DNA from: an uncultured Eubacteriales bacterium
Lineage (GTDB): Bacteria; Bacillota; Clostridia; Peptostreptococcales; Anaerovoracaceae
Length of the DNA stretch: 64,000 bases
Assembly: GCA_900542565.1 (NCBI GenBank)
Contig: UQOC01000002.1
Coordinates: forward strand, 1-64,000
Direction of reading: 5' to 3'
The stretch's first letter is position 1. Each line of letters starts with the position of its first letter. Positions 8,782 through 17,894 of this stretch are shown here, one piece after another. The position numbers and the translations under genes are program-made. Under the pieces are notes generated by a model. The model did no database searches. It was not told the DNA's origin and worked only from the letters and a program-made list of their open reading frames with translations.

Positions 8782-9558
8782 TTAAAAGCTCAGCTCTTTT
8801 CTCATGGCCGAAAGGGCGTTTTTTTCAAGCCTGCTGACCTGAGCCTGAGATATGCCTATCTCTTTTGCCACTTCCATCTGGGTCTTTCCTTCAAAAAAAC
8901 GGATGTTGAGTATGTGTCTTTCCCTGGGAGTCAGCTTGTCCATCGCTTCAGAAAGGGATATGTTTTCTATCCATCTGGCATCTGTATTTTTGCTGTCGGA
9001 AACCTGGTCCATCACATATATGGCATCTCCATCGTCGTGGTAAACAGGTTCAAACAGTGACACCGGCTCCTGTATAGATTCCAGCGCCGTCACCACATCT
9101 TCTCTTTCGACTCCCATGTACTGGGCTATCTCGCTGACCGATGGATCGTACTGCTTTTCACGGGCGAGAGTTTCCTTTGCCTGCAGCGATCTGTAGGCAA
9201 GATCTCTCATGGATCTTGATACCCTTATGGCATTGTTGTCCCGAAGGTAGCGTCTGACTTCTCCTATGATCATCGGCACAGCATAAGTTGAGAATTTCAC
9301 ACCGTGGCTCATGTCGAAATTTTCCAGGGCTTTTATCAGCCCTATGCAGCCAACCTGGAAAAGGTCATCTGGATTTTCTCCCCTGTTTGCGAACCTCTGT
9401 ATCACACTGAGGACCAGCCTTAAATTGCCGTTTATGAACTTTTCCCTGACAGAAGTGTCGCCTCCTTTGATCCGTTCCAGCATTTCGGTCATTTCCGCCT
9501 CTTTGTAAAGCGGCAGTTTGGCAGTGTCCACACCGCAGATTTCAACTTTATTAGCCAT
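8782..9558 (-). CDS. sigG: RNA polymerase sporulation sigma factor SigG
   Basis: A 258-residue sigma-70 family factor that directs late forespore gene expression. The SigG-specific N-terminus (MANKVEICGVDTAKLPLYK) is followed by region 2, with DDLFQVGCIGLIKALENFD and the -10 recognition segment VKFSTYAVPMIIGEVRRYLRD. Region 3 lies around SEIAQYMGVEREDVVTAL. Region 4 carries the helix-turn-helix MEVAKEIGISQAQVSRLEK. The ATG at 9558 fits the family N-terminus better than an in-frame TTG at 9579. It lies directly downstream of sigE, the usual arrangement in endospore formers. In B. subtilis the gene is under SigF then SigG control; a CATAACTA string upstream could be a SigG-type -10 but was not convincing. 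Confidence 0.97.
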   Translation of the reverse strand: MANKVEICGVDTAKLPLYKEAEMTEMLERIKGGDTSVREKFINGNLRLVLSVIQRFANRGENPDDLFQVGCIGLIKALENFDMSHGVKFSTYAVPMIIGEVRRYLRDNNAIRVSRSMRDLAYRSLQAKETLAREKQYDPSVSEIAQYMGVEREDVVTALESIQEPVSLFEPVYHDDGDAIYVMDQVSDSKNTDARWIENISLSEAMDKLTPRERHILNIRFFEGKTQMEVAKEIGISQAQVSRLEKNALSAMRKELSF

Positions 9559-9690
9559 AATACACACCAATCCTATCAAAATATTATATTTTAGTTATGT
9601 ACTGTGGCTGTCGTGTTTATGTGTGCCAAAGTGTGGGAAATGACCCTGATCCGGCATGTATGCCGGCGCTGGCTGCCATGCGCCCCGATA

Positions 9691-10425
9691 TTATCCCAGC
9701 TTTTTGATTTCCTTTTGAAGCCTTGATATTATCCGTTTTTCCAGACGTGATATGTAGGATTGTGATATCCCCATCCGGTCGGCTACTTCCTTCTGGGTCA
9801 TCTCTTTTCCGCTCTTCAGGCCGAAGCGCATTTCCATCAGCTCCTTTTCTCTCGGCTCCAGTTTTTTCATTGCGCCGTATAGTAATTTTCTGTTGACCTC
9901 ATCCTCAAGCCGATGGTATACCACATCGTTTTCTGTCCCAAGGATATCCGAAAGGAGAAGCTCGTTGCCATCCCAGTCCACATTGAGAGGTTCGTCAAGG
10001 CTGACTTCGCTTTTGAGTTTTGAGGTTCGTCTCAGATACATGAGTATCTCATTCTCAATGCATCGGGAAGCATAAGTGGCCAGTTTTATGTTCTTTTCCG
10101 GTTTAAAGGTATTGACCGCCTTTATAAGACCGATGGTGCCTATTGATATTAGATCCTCAACATTTACGCCGGCGTTTTCAAACTTTTTGGAAATGTAAAC
10201 GACCAGCCTGAGATTTCTTTCTATTAGGATGCTTCTGGCTTCCTGACTGCCTTTTGCATATTCTTCCAGCAATTTTGCTTCTTCATCTTTTGCAAGCGGA
10301 GGCGGCAGCACATCATTTCCCCCGATATAAAGAAGGGCTCTGGCTTTATATCTTATCATCTCCCTGATCCTGCCCGCCAGTTCGCCGGCCCTCGTCAGCG
10401 GCCGGAACATTATCTCCTTATACAT
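9691..10425 (-). CDS. sigE: RNA polymerase sporulation sigma factor SigE (pro-SigE)
   Basis: A 244-residue mother-cell sigma factor made as an inactive precursor. Residues 1-32 are the pro-sequence; [12 protein letters not shown] starting at Tyr33 matches the cleavage context of pro-SigE processed by SpoIIGA. Region 2 includes [20 protein letters not shown] and [20 protein letters not shown]. Region 4 has [20 protein letters not shown]. The gene overlaps the 3' end of spoIIGA by 8 bp, so protease and precursor are co-translated as in other Bacilli and Clostridia. Confidence 0.97.
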   Translation of the reverse strand: MYKEIMFRPLTRAGELAGRIREMIRYKARALLYIGGNDVLPPPLAKDEEAKLLEEYAKGSQEARSILIERNLRLVVYISKKFENAGVNVEDLISIGTIGLIKAVNTFKPEKNIKLATYASRCIENEILMYLRRTSKLKSEVSLDEPLNVDWDGNELLLSDILGTENDVVYHRLEDEVNRKLLYGAMKKLEPREKELMEMRFGLKSGKEMTQKEVADRMGISQSYISRLEKRIISRLQKEIKKLG

Positions 10426-11233
10426 CTTGCAGAAGCCCTCCTTCTAAAAAGTCTCTGTTCAAAAGTACCTCAAAATCTCCAAAAGTTCCCTGATAAAATG
10501 CTACATAGGCTTCTTCGATCCTATGATGCCTGAACATTATCATGTCTGTCCTGAGACCGTCGAGGCTGCCCTTATCAACGCCCACGGCTTTGTAAGGGAT
10601 CACTCTGTATCTCTGTGGAAGGTCATAAACCTTAAAGGGCAGTTTTTCAGCCCCTCTTTTGTCTATCAATACCACCGGTTTATCGGTAAGAGGTTCCCTG
10701 AGCTGATTGCCCGAATCAACAAACGCCCTGAAATAAAAAGGTTTCCCGTCTATGACAAGGCAGACCCGGCCCCTGGCGGCTATATCGCCAGCCCTGCCTC
10801 TTATCAGTCTTACAAACCAGTATGTGAGCCCGAAGGCCAATATTCCCGAAAACAAAAGCCAAAGATATGTGACTGCGTCCATATATATTATGCCCTGATG
10901 GGATATGACCGGTTCCTGACGCCACAGAAGAATGGCCATGGCGGCGCCTCCGGACAGAAATGTCAGCACAAGGAGAATCGCAGAAGTCTTTAATATGTTC
11001 CTCAGCCCAAAAGCAGCGGCCGCACATGCCGCCCCGGCTCCTATCCTGACTGCCGCTGACATCAGGCTGCCGACAGGCAGGAAGATAATGAATCCGCTCA
11101 GTCCGCACAGGACTGCCGCTGCCAGCGCCCGCGCCGCCGAAGGCATATATCCTGCGACTTTGCCGGTCAGCAGTATCAGGAGAAGCCCTGCTATGAAGTT
11201 TTCTGCAAATAAATATTCTCCATAAATGACCAT
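10418..11233 (-). CDS. spoIIGA: Sigma-E processing peptidase SpoIIGA
   Basis: A 271-residue membrane aspartic protease that activates pro-SigE at the sporulation septum. Five hydrophobic helices fill residues 1-142, followed by a cytoplasmic domain whose [14 protein letters not shown] motif at about 170-183 carries the catalytic Asp173 (DSG). The start ATG at 11233 is preceded by GAGGTGAG. The gene is the first of the spoIIGA-sigE pair. A Spo0A-box-like TGTCGAA lies 46 bp upstream. Length is slightly shorter than the 309 residues of the Bacillus protein, normal for Clostridia. Confidence 0.95.
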   Translation of the reverse strand: MVIYGEYLFAENFIAGLLLILLTGKVAGYMPSAARALAAAVLCGLSGFIIFLPVGSLMSAAVRIGAGAACAAAAFGLRNILKTSAILLVLTFLSGGAAMAILLWRQEPVISHQGIIYMDAVTYLWLLFSGILAFGLTYWFVRLIRGRAGDIAARGRVCLVIDGKPFYFRAFVDSGNQLREPLTDKPVVLIDKRGAEKLPFKVYDLPQRYRVIPYKAVGVDKGSLDGLRTDMIMFRHHRIEEAYVAFYQGTFGDFEVLLNRDFLEGGLLQDV

Positions 11234-11278
11234 CTCTCACCTCACCTGACAATCATACACCGTCAGGTGTGCAAAGTA

Positions 11279-11285
11279 TGTCGAA
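11279..11285 (+). promoter_or_regulatory. Candidate Spo0A box upstream of spoIIGA
   Basis: TGTCGAA matches the core of the 0A box (TTTGTCGAA type) and lies 46 bp before the spoIIGA start. In Bacillus the spoIIG promoter is activated by Spo0A. A 7-bp match alone can occur by chance. Confidence 0.3.
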
Positions 11286-11310
11286 GCCCGTCGCCGCCTG
11301 GAAATTTTTT

Positions 11311-11342
11311 CGGCCGGGCAGGATCCTATGTCCGCCCGGCCG
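11311..11342. other. GC-rich hairpin between the DUF3343 gene and spoIIGA
   Basis: CGGCCGGGC (11311-11319) pairs with GCCCGGCCG (11334-11342). On the minus strand the stem is followed by A residues rather than T, so it is not a classical intrinsic terminator. It may insulate the two genes or stabilise the 3' end. Confidence 0.45.
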
Positions 11343-11349
11343 TTACAGC

Positions 11350-11613
11350 TCATGGTACCATGATATATTTTTTCTTCCCTTTTTCATCCCGGGATATCTG
11401 ATAAATTCCCCGCGGCTTTATCTGTTTTCTCTCAAAAACCGACATTACATCTTCTGCAGAAGATGTTTTCAGATATACTCCCGTACTGCACGATCTTGCC
11501 AGTTCAGCCGGCAGACGCCTGAGACTGGCGCTGATGCCGGCCTCCCGGAGCATATCCTGGGCATAAGCCGCTTTATAGAATGAGGAAAAGGAAATGATAT
11601 ATTCTTTTCCCAT
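11350..11613 (-). CDS. DUF3343 domain protein
   Basis: An 87-residue protein matching the DUF3343 family, small proteins often found beside YedF or cysteine-metabolism genes and suggested to be Se/S carrier-like. The fold pattern is YIISFSSFYKAAYAQDMLREA, then LRRLPAELARSCSTGVYL with the conserved Cys in SCSTG. Start ATG has GGAGG 7 bp upstream. It sits between dacF and spoIIGA. No experimental function is known to me. Confidence 0.8.
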   Translation of the reverse strand: MGKEYIISFSSFYKAAYAQDMLREAGISASLRRLPAELARSCSTGVYLKTSSAEDVMSVFERKQIKPRGIYQISRDEKGKKKYIMVP

Positions 11614-11676
11614 CCATCTGCCTCCTTATATGGTTCATCCTGAATGCTCATCTTGGGTATGTATCGGCAATCTTCA

Positions 11677-12900
11677 TCAGAACAGGCCGTCGAAAAATCT
11701 TGACACCAGTTCTCCGAAGGAGGCTTTATTGACATCGCCGTCAGCAACAAGAGGATATTCCCCGATCTTTTCTTCCCCATCATATACGGCCAGCTTACCT
11801 ATCTCATCTCCTTTGATAAGAGGGAGCTTGACTTTTTTATCTATGGTGGCCTTTGTGACCACCGACTCTGTCTCTCCTTTACTTACCAGAGCGGTTATCC
11901 TCTCAGCAGCTACTGCATTTACTTTGCGGGGTGTACCTTTTTCTACATCTATCTCCTCAAAGACATCCCCTTTTTCGGCCACCACATGGGTCTCATAATT
12001 GGCAAAGCCATAGTCCAGTATCTTTGAAACCTCCTGATTTCTTTTGTCTGATGTTTCACATCCCAGCACAACGGCGATCAGGTGCGTGTCTTCCCTTGTG
12101 GCAGATGCGGAAAGGCAATAGCCTGCATCTGCAGTATAACCTGTCTTGATACCGTTGCATCCCTGATACTGGCGTATAAGCTTATTGGTATTGGTAAGTC
12201 CGAATTCCTTTTCTTTTCCCGGCAGACCGACGGTCATGGTGTCTTGCCATGTTGTGAACCATTCTCTTGTCTTTTCATGCTTGTAAAGTTCCATAGACAT
12301 TATCGCTATATCATATGCGCTGGAATAGTGATCTGCCACAGGCAAACCGTTGGTGTTTACAAAATGCGTGTCCCGCATACCAAGCTCTTCTGCTCTTTTG
12401 TTCATCCTTTCCACAAAGATCTCCTCACTGCCGGCCACATATTCGGCCAGGGCCACACATCCGTCATTGGCGCTGGCCATTGCGACGCCCTTGAGCAGCT
12501 CTTCAACGGTATGTGCCTCACCTGCCTCCATATACATCTGGCTTCCGCCCATGGAAGCTGCTCTCTGTGAGATCGTCACTTCATCTGTAAGGTCTATCTT
12601 GCCGTCATCCACCGCCTCCATGACCAGCAGCATCGTCATGATCTTTGTCACGGAAGCAAGGGGCAGTTCGTCATGGGCATCCTGCTGGAACAGTACCTGG
12701 CCTGTGTCTGCATCTACCATGACTGCGCCTTCGGCCTCCACCTCAAAAGGCGCTTTTTCTTCCTCTGCCGGCACTTCATCGCTTACGGTCTCAAGTTCAA
12801 TGGGCTCCTGTTTCGGCAATAGATGTCCTACTCCTGCAAAAGCGCATAGTATAGCGGCGCACCCTGCCGCTGTGATGATGATCTTCTTTTTTAAATCCAT
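11677..12900 (-). CDS. dacF: D-alanyl-D-alanine carboxypeptidase (DacF/PBP5 type)
   Basis: A 407-residue low-molecular-weight penicillin-binding protein that trims peptidoglycan stem peptides. Signal or anchor segment at residues 6-26. All three catalytic motifs are seen: SVTK at 83-86, SAN at 143-145 and KTG at 252-254. A C-terminal PBP5-type beta domain (about 300-380) ends in an amphipathic tail, GELVSRFFDGLF, for membrane association. The ATG at 12900 follows an AAAGGA site; an upstream in-frame ATG at 12924 lies inside the hairpin and is less likely. The sporulation neighbours support a DacF-like role in spore cortex formation. The start codon directly abuts a terminator-like poly-T tract. 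Confidence 0.92.
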   Translation of the reverse strand: MDLKKKIIITAAGCAAILCAFAGVGHLLPKQEPIELETVSDEVPAEEEKAPFEVEAEGAVMVDADTGQVLFQQDAHDELPLASVTKIMTMLLVMEAVDDGKIDLTDEVTISQRAASMGGSQMYMEAGEAHTVEELLKGVAMASANDGCVALAEYVAGSEEIFVERMNKRAEELGMRDTHFVNTNGLPVADHYSSAYDIAIMSMELYKHEKTREWFTTWQDTMTVGLPGKEKEFGLTNTNKLIRQYQGCNGIKTGYTADAGYCLSASATREDTHLIAVVLGCETSDKRNQEVSKILDYGFANYETHVVAEKGDVFEEIDVEKGTPRKVNAVAAERITALVSKGETESVVTKATIDKKVKLPLIKGDEIGKLAVYDGEEKIGEYPLVADGDVNKASFGELVSRFFDGLF

Positions 12901-12959
12901 AAAAAAGCGCCGTCCTTTCAACATATATGCTCTCTAAGAATATATGTCGCAGGCGGCGC
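12901..12959 (-). terminator. Terminator/attenuator-like hairpin directly before dacF
   Basis: GCGCCG (12907-12912) pairs with CGGCGC (12954-12959), and inside it CATATAT (12922-12928) pairs with ATATATG (12940-12946). On the minus strand the stem is followed by six T residues and then immediately by the dacF ATG. It probably ends the deoB-pdp operon, but the dacF ribosome site lies within the structure. Confidence 0.6.
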
Positions 12960-12972
12960 GTTATGCCAGTCC

Positions 12973-14280
12973 TTACAGTCCTATGATCTCCTTTATCAGC
13001 TTCGGCGGCTGTATCGGTTCTTTCCCTATCTTAAAAGCGGCCTGCGCTTCTTTGGCAGCATTGTCCAGCTTTGTTCCGTCATTTCCGTAGATGACCGCCA
13101 TAACATCTCCCTTGCAGACTTTATCTCCGATCTTCTTGCAGACATATATGCCGGCGGAAAGATCTACAGAATCTTCCTTGGTAGCTCTGCCGGCGCCTGT
13201 ATGCTGGGAAGCGAGCCCTATACGCCTTGCTTCTATCTTTTCCACATATCCGTCAGTATCTGCCTTCAGTTCTCTTTGCATACTATGCTGCGGGAACAGG
13301 GAATAATCTTCCGTAATATCAGGATTTCCCCCCTGAGCCGCAATGAATTCCCTGAGTTTGTCAAGTCCCCGTCCGTCCTTCAAGGCTTGGGCGGCCAGTT
13401 TCATGCCTTCGTCAGGGTTTTCGGCTTTTCCGCCAAGGTATACCATGATGCCGCCAAGCTTTTCGGCCAGTTCCGTAATATCTGCAGGGCCGCGTCCCTT
13501 GAGAGTCTCGATGGCTTCGATCACTTCAAGGCTGTTGCCCACGGCCTTTCCCAGCGGCTGTCCCATCTCGGTTATGGCTGCCACCGTACGGCGGCCTGCA
13601 GCCTTGCCGATCTTTACCATCAGCTCTGCCAGCGTGATCGCATCATCCAGAGCTTCCATAAAAGCGCCGTCTCCGCACTTGACATCAAGGACTATGGCGT
13701 CACTTCCAGCGGCCAGCTTCTTGCTCATTATGCTTGATGCAATGAGTCCGAAATTGTCTACCGTTGCAGTCACATCCCGCAGAGCGTATAATTTTTTGTC
13801 TGCCGGCGTAATGTGCGCGGTCTGGCCAATCACTGCCATTCCCACTGTATTGACCTGACTGAGGAATTCCTCAGAGGAAAGAGATGTCTTCATTCCTGGT
13901 ATGGATTCCATCTTATCTACGGTACCACCCGTGAATCCCAGGCCCCGTCCGCTCATCTTGGCAATGGGAACTCCAAGAGAAGCAGCAAGCGGCGCTACCA
14001 CAAGGGTTGTCTTATCGCCCACTCCTCCGGTTGAATGTTTGTCAACTTTTATTCCTTTTATGGGTGACAGGTCTATCGTATCTCCAGAATATCTCATGGA
14101 ATCGGTCAGATAGAAAGTTTCTTCTTCGTCCAGTCCCTGAAAGTATATGGCCATAAGCAGGGCTGATGCCTGATAGTCCGGAATGTCTCCTGCCACATAT
14201 CCGTCTATGAACCATCTGATCTCGTCTTTTGAAAGTTTTTTTCCATCTTTCTTCTTTTGTATGATGTCCACCATGTTCAT
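12973..14280 (-). CDS. pdp: Pyrimidine-nucleoside phosphorylase
   Basis: A 435-residue enzyme that splits thymidine, deoxyuridine and uridine with phosphate into base and (deoxy)ribose-1-phosphate. The N-terminal helical domain (1-70) leads into the glycosyltransferase family 3 core. It has the signature GRGLGFTGGTVDKMESIPG near residues 111-129 and the phosphate loop KHSTGGVGDKTTL near 81-93. The C-terminal domain (345-435) is the pyrimidine nucleoside phosphorylase C-terminal fold. The ATGA overlap with deoB couples the two, so the sugar phosphate made here is the substrate of DeoB. Confidence 0.95.
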   Translation of the reverse strand: MNMVDIIQKKKDGKKLSKDEIRWFIDGYVAGDIPDYQASALLMAIYFQGLDEEETFYLTDSMRYSGDTIDLSPIKGIKVDKHSTGGVGDKTTLVVAPLAASLGVPIAKMSGRGLGFTGGTVDKMESIPGMKTSLSSEEFLSQVNTVGMAVIGQTAHITPADKKLYALRDVTATVDNFGLIASSIMSKKLAAGSDAIVLDVKCGDGAFMEALDDAITLAELMVKIGKAAGRRTVAAITEMGQPLGKAVGNSLEVIEAIETLKGRGPADITELAEKLGGIMVYLGGKAENPDEGMKLAAQALKDGRGLDKLREFIAAQGGNPDITEDYSLFPQHSMQRELKADTDGYVEKIEARRIGLASQHTGAGRATKEDSVDLSAGIYVCKKIGDKVCKGDVMAVIYGNDGTKLDNAAKEAQAAFKIGKEPIQPPKLIKEIIGL

Positions 14281-15461
14281 TTCAAGATCACCTCTTTAAA
14301 GCTATCTCCTATTGATGTAGGTTCTGCCCCTAAAATGTCTGCTACAGTCGCTCCAACATCGGCGAAAGTCTTTCTTATGCCCAGGTCCGCTCCGGCTTTG
14401 ACTTTTTCTCCATAAATCAGTATCGGGACATATTCCCTCGTATGGTCGAATCCGCTGTGTACCGGGTCGTTACCGTGATCTGCGCATATCATCAGAATAT
14501 CCTCGCTGTCCAGGGCTTCGATAAGCTCCGGTATGCGGCTGTCAAATTCCTCTATGCATCTGCCATATCCGGCAGGGTCTCTCCTGTGTCCATACTGGGA
14601 ATCAAAATCCACTAAATTTGTGAATATGAAACCGTCAAAATCCATCTTCATGGCTTCTATGGTCTTATCCACTCCGTCCATATTGCTGTCGGTGTGGACA
14701 GCCTCGGTGACGCCCCGGCCGTTGAAGATATCCCTTATCTTTCCAACGGCATATACAGTCTTGCCCGCCTTGCTTACCTTGTCCAGGACGGTCTCCTCCG
14801 GCGGCGACACGGCATAGTCTTTCCTGTCTGATGTCCTTACCCTCTTGCCGTCCTGTATCACATAAGGCCGTGCGATCACACGGCCGCAGGCCACATCGCC
14901 CACCAGGAGCTTTCTGGCCGCTTCACATATCTCATACAGCCTTTCCAGCGGGATCACATCAATATTGGCTGCGATCTGGAAAACGCTGTCGGCCGATGTA
15001 TATACGATAGGCCTGCCTGTAGCCTCGTGTTCAGGTCCCAGCTGTTCTATGATCTCTGTACCGGAAGCCGGATAGTTACCCAGCACTTTTGTACCGATGG
15101 CTGTTTCAAAAGCTTTGATGAATTTTTCCGGAAAACCATCAGGATAAGTCTTGAAAGGCGTGTCTGTATATATGCCGGCTATTTCCCAATGTCCGGTTAT
15201 GGTGTCCTTGCCCTTTGAGATTTCCCCCATCTTGCCGTAGGCCCCCATAGGATCCGGACATGCCAGATCGTTGAAAGAAACTCCGTCAATATTGCCGATA
15301 CCCAGTCTTCTGAGGTTCGGTATGTCAAATTTATTTTTTTCTTTGGTCATTACGGCCGCAATGTGGCCGAAAGTGTCCGCCCCATCATCGCCATAAGCCG
15401 CCGCATCAGGCAGAGCTCCAACTCCCATGCTGTCTGTCACTATCAATATAACTTTGCTCAT
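14277..15461 (-). CDS. deoB: Phosphopentomutase
   Basis: A 394-residue metalloenzyme of the alkaline phosphatase superfamily that interconverts (deoxy)ribose-1- and 5-phosphate. The N-terminus, VILIVTDSMGVGALPDA, supplies the first metal-binding Asp. KDTITGHWE near residues 85-93 holds the catalytic Thr. NLVDFDSQYGHRRD near 284-297 and CADHGNDPVHSGFDHTREYVP near 333-353 provide the remaining Mn ligands. Ribosome site AAAGGAGG. It overlaps the metallophosphoesterase gene upstream and pdp downstream, forming a nucleoside salvage operon. Confidence 0.97.
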   Translation of the reverse strand: MSKVILIVTDSMGVGALPDAAAYGDDGADTFGHIAAVMTKEKNKFDIPNLRRLGIGNIDGVSFNDLACPDPMGAYGKMGEISKGKDTITGHWEIAGIYTDTPFKTYPDGFPEKFIKAFETAIGTKVLGNYPASGTEIIEQLGPEHEATGRPIVYTSADSVFQIAANIDVIPLERLYEICEAARKLLVGDVACGRVIARPYVIQDGKRVRTSDRKDYAVSPPEETVLDKVSKAGKTVYAVGKIRDIFNGRGVTEAVHTDSNMDGVDKTIEAMKMDFDGFIFTNLVDFDSQYGHRRDPAGYGRCIEEFDSRIPELIEALDSEDILMICADHGNDPVHSGFDHTREYVPILIYGEKVKAGADLGIRKTFADVGATVADILGAEPTSIGDSFKEVILK

Positions 15462-16258
15462 GATCTTACCTCCTTTGGCCGGGCTCCCAGATAATCCAGG
15501 GATACCAGTTCATATCTGACTCCGTTGAATATTCCTTTCATGCCTTTTGGGAAAACTTCTTTTCCGTGAAGATGCCCGTAGACACATGTCTTGACTCCGT
15601 AGCTGCTCATCAGCTCTGTGAATCCAGACGGCTGGAGCTTGTCATTTGTAGGCGGAAAGTGCAGAACGCCTATGATCTCGTCTGCTCCTTTTTTTACACC
15701 GTCTTGCAATGACATCTCCAGGCGCATGAGTTCTCTTTCGTATATCTTTTTATCATCCTGCCCGAAAAAATCATCTCCCGGACATATCCATCCGCGGCTG
15801 CCGCAGACTGCGATCTTTTTTGGGGTTTCCAGGATTTCCGGCGAACCGCTTTCCGGCGGACTGCATTCAGGTGAATCGCTTTCCGGCGGACTGCTTTCCG
15901 GAGGACCTCCGGCAGTCACTATCTCGGCCGTATTCTGTACAAAAATGAGATTTTCATCTCCGTAAAGGCGGTTGAGTTTTCCTGCAGACTGCCACCACAG
16001 GTCATGGTTTCCTTTGAATAGCAGTTTTTTTCCGGGCAGTCCCCTTATCCACTCAAAGTCGGCTGCAGCCTCCTCAAGCCTCAATCCCCAGGAAATATCC
16101 CCGCATATTATCACTGTATCTACAGGCGATATTTCTTTCATCCAGTTGGCCCTCAGCCTTTCAGCATGATTGACCCATTCTTCCCCAAACCGGTCCATGG
16201 GCTTTTCCACTCCTGGCCCAAATGACAGGTGCAGATCGCCTATTGCAAATATCTTCAT
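15458..16258 (-). CDS. Calcineurin-like metallophosphoesterase with a Pro/Ser/Glu repeat insert
   Basis: A 266-residue phosphoesterase of the clostridial YmdB/Icc-like group. Metal-binding motifs are GDLHLS (7-12), CGDISWG (52-58), GNHDLWW (83-89) and YGHLHG near the C-terminus. Residues 117-144 are an unusual low-complexity insert made of repeated PPES/SPE units, encoded by a 30-bp tandem repeat. It interrupts the fold just before AVCGSRGW. The substrate is unknown. It overlaps deoB by 4 bp and follows rmuC by 3 bp, so it is likely co-transcribed with both. Confidence 0.88.
   Translation of the reverse strand: MKIFAIGDLHLSFGPGVEKPMDRFGEEWVNHAERLRANWMKEISPVDTVIICGDISWGLRLEEAAADFEWIRGLPGKKLLFKGNHDLWWQSAGKLNRLYGDENLIFVQNTAEIVTAGGPPESSPPESDSPECSPPESGSPEILETPKKIAVCGSRGWICPGDDFFGQDDKKIYERELMRLEMSLQDGVKKGADEIIGVLHFPPTNDKLQPSGFTELMSSYGVKTCVYGHLHGKEVFPKGMKGIFNGVRYELVSLDYLGARPKEVRS
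15827..15910. repeat. 30-bp tandem repeat inside the metallophosphoesterase gene
   Basis: Two nearly identical 30-bp units encode SPPESDSPEC and SPPESGSPEI, preceded by a partial unit (GGPPES). The reading frame is kept. The region corresponds to residues 117-144 of the protein. Confidence 0.7.
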
Positions 16259-16261
16259 ATA

Positions 16262-17683
16262 TCATTCCTTTTCATCGTATGTGCCGTATGGGATGCTCTC
16301 ATCCGAGCCTTCACCTGTGTCCGTGGCATAGGCACCGAAACTCTGATCCGGTCTGCCAGATCCCTGTTCCTGCCGGACTGGTCCAAGGTCATCTTCTACT
16401 GATCCCCGTCCGGTTCCGCCAAGGCTGAAGATCTCGTCGGCCTTCTGTTCCGGCAGTTTGGTCACCTTATTGAGCTGGCGCATTATCATATTTGTCCTTG
16501 TTCCGATCAGTTTATCAAGATCATCGTTGGCCCTCTCGATCTTTAAGCGTGTTGAAGCCAGAACAGTCCCGAATTTTTCAAACTCTGTCTTTACGGCACC
16601 TAATATATTCCATACCTCGCTGGAGTGTTTTTGAATCGCCAGAGTCCTGAATCCCATCTGAAGGCTGTTTAGCAGTGCAGCCATTGTTGTCGGCCCGGCG
16701 ATATTCACCTTGTAATCCCTCTGCAGTATCTCAAGAAGTCCCCTGCGCAGTACCTCAGCATAAAGTCCCTCAAACGGCAGGAACATGATGGCAAAATCTG
16801 TAGTCTGAGGGGGTTGGATATATTTATCCCTTATATCTCTGGCTTCTTTTTTTATGACTGTTTCCAGGTTCTTCCCGGCTTCTTCTATCATAGCCATATC
16901 ACCTGTCTCGTATGCATCCATCAGCCTGGCATAGGCGTCACCCGGAAATTTGGCATCGATGGGAAGCCACACATGACCATCGCCGCTTCCCGGAAGCTTT
17001 ACGGCAAACTCTACCCGCTCGGCGCCTGTGCCTTTGACATTGACATTTTCTTCATACTGTTCCGGCGAAAGGATCTGTTCCAGTATAGCGCCCAGCTGCA
17101 CTTCTCCCAGTATGCCTCTGGTCTTTACATTGGAAAGGACTTTCTTCAGATCGCCTACTCCGGCAGCAAGGTTCTGCATTTCTCCCAGCCCTTTATAAAC
17201 TGCCTCCAGCCTTTCGCTGACAACCTTGAAAGACTGTCCTATCCTGTCCTCCAGAGTTTTCTGGAGTTTTTCATCTACAGTCTGGCGCATTTGCTCCAGT
17301 TGTTTGTTGTTGTCCTCGGTCAGGGCAGAAATCTTTCTTTCCATGGACAGGCGTATGTTCTCCAGCTTCTGCTCGTTTTCTACTGCCATGGCGGAAAATC
17401 TGGTGTTCAGATCCTTGAGCCTGTTGTCCACCGCCTCCGCCGAAGTCTTTTGATTGGCAGAGATCACTTCTCCGAATGTCTGAAACGATGTCTGTATGGT
17501 CTGCACCGTGGCCTGCTGGCTCCGGTGCATGGCTTCCAGTTCTCTTGACAGGATCTCATCGTCTCTGGTGGTATTATTAAGCTGTTCACTGAGCTTTTTG
17601 CTGTTTGACACGGCCATGGCCGCCAGTATGGCCGAAATGGCGGAAACTGCCAAAAGTATGTATATAAGTATAGTATCTGTCAT
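16262..17683 (-). CDS. rmuC: DNA recombination protein RmuC
   Basis: A 473-residue RmuC family protein: an N-terminal membrane helix (residues 5-24), a long coiled coil (about 28-165), and the RmuC nuclease-like domain (about 175-390). The domain has RGILGEVQLGAILEQILSPEQYEENV, VWLPIDAKFPGDAYARL and FAIMFLPFEGLYAEVL; the conserved Asp and Lys of IDAKFP resemble a PD-(D/E)XK core. RmuC limits inversion between short inverted repeats in E. coli. The C-terminal tail is acidic and low in complexity. The start at 17683 has GAGAGGTAAGG before it. Confidence 0.92.
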   Translation of the reverse strand: MTDTILIYILLAVSAISAILAAMAVSNSKKLSEQLNNTTRDDEILSRELEAMHRSQQATVQTIQTSFQTFGEVISANQKTSAEAVDNRLKDLNTRFSAMAVENEQKLENIRLSMERKISALTEDNNKQLEQMRQTVDEKLQKTLEDRIGQSFKVVSERLEAVYKGLGEMQNLAAGVGDLKKVLSNVKTRGILGEVQLGAILEQILSPEQYEENVNVKGTGAERVEFAVKLPGSGDGHVWLPIDAKFPGDAYARLMDAYETGDMAMIEEAGKNLETVIKKEARDIRDKYIQPPQTTDFAIMFLPFEGLYAEVLRRGLLEILQRDYKVNIAGPTTMAALLNSLQMGFRTLAIQKHSSEVWNILGAVKTEFEKFGTVLASTRLKIERANDDLDKLIGTRTNMIMRQLNKVTKLPEQKADEIFSLGGTGRGSVEDDLGPVRQEQGSGRPDQSFGAYATDTGEGSDESIPYGTYDEKE

Positions 17684-17787
17684 CCTTACCTCTCTGGTGG
17701 TCTTGTGCTTTTGCGGCGCATCCTCTGTGCTGCGGCATTTTCTTTAATTTATATATTTTACCATAGCTTGTTTTTTTAAACAACAGT

Positions 17788-17829
17788 TTGTGAGGGCAGA
17801 TGCCAACATTGTGAGGGCAGATGCCAACA
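17788..17829. repeat. 21-bp perfect tandem duplication
   Basis: Two perfect copies of a 21-bp unit (17788-17808 and 17809-17829) that begins TTGTGAGGGCAG and ends ATGCCAACA. It lies about 100 bp upstream of rmuC and just before structured repeat copy 2. No palindrome or reading frame explains it. Confidence 0.6.
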
Positions 17830-17894
17830 TCCTGCAGCGGAAGAAAGATACCGCATGCCAGAGCCGCTGTGCCTGTCTGCTCAAGATCTGAGGC

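Noticed and set aside
9640..9690. CCGGCAT/ATGCCGG palindrome after sigE considered as terminator
   Set aside because: The stem is short and has no T-run, so no support for termination.
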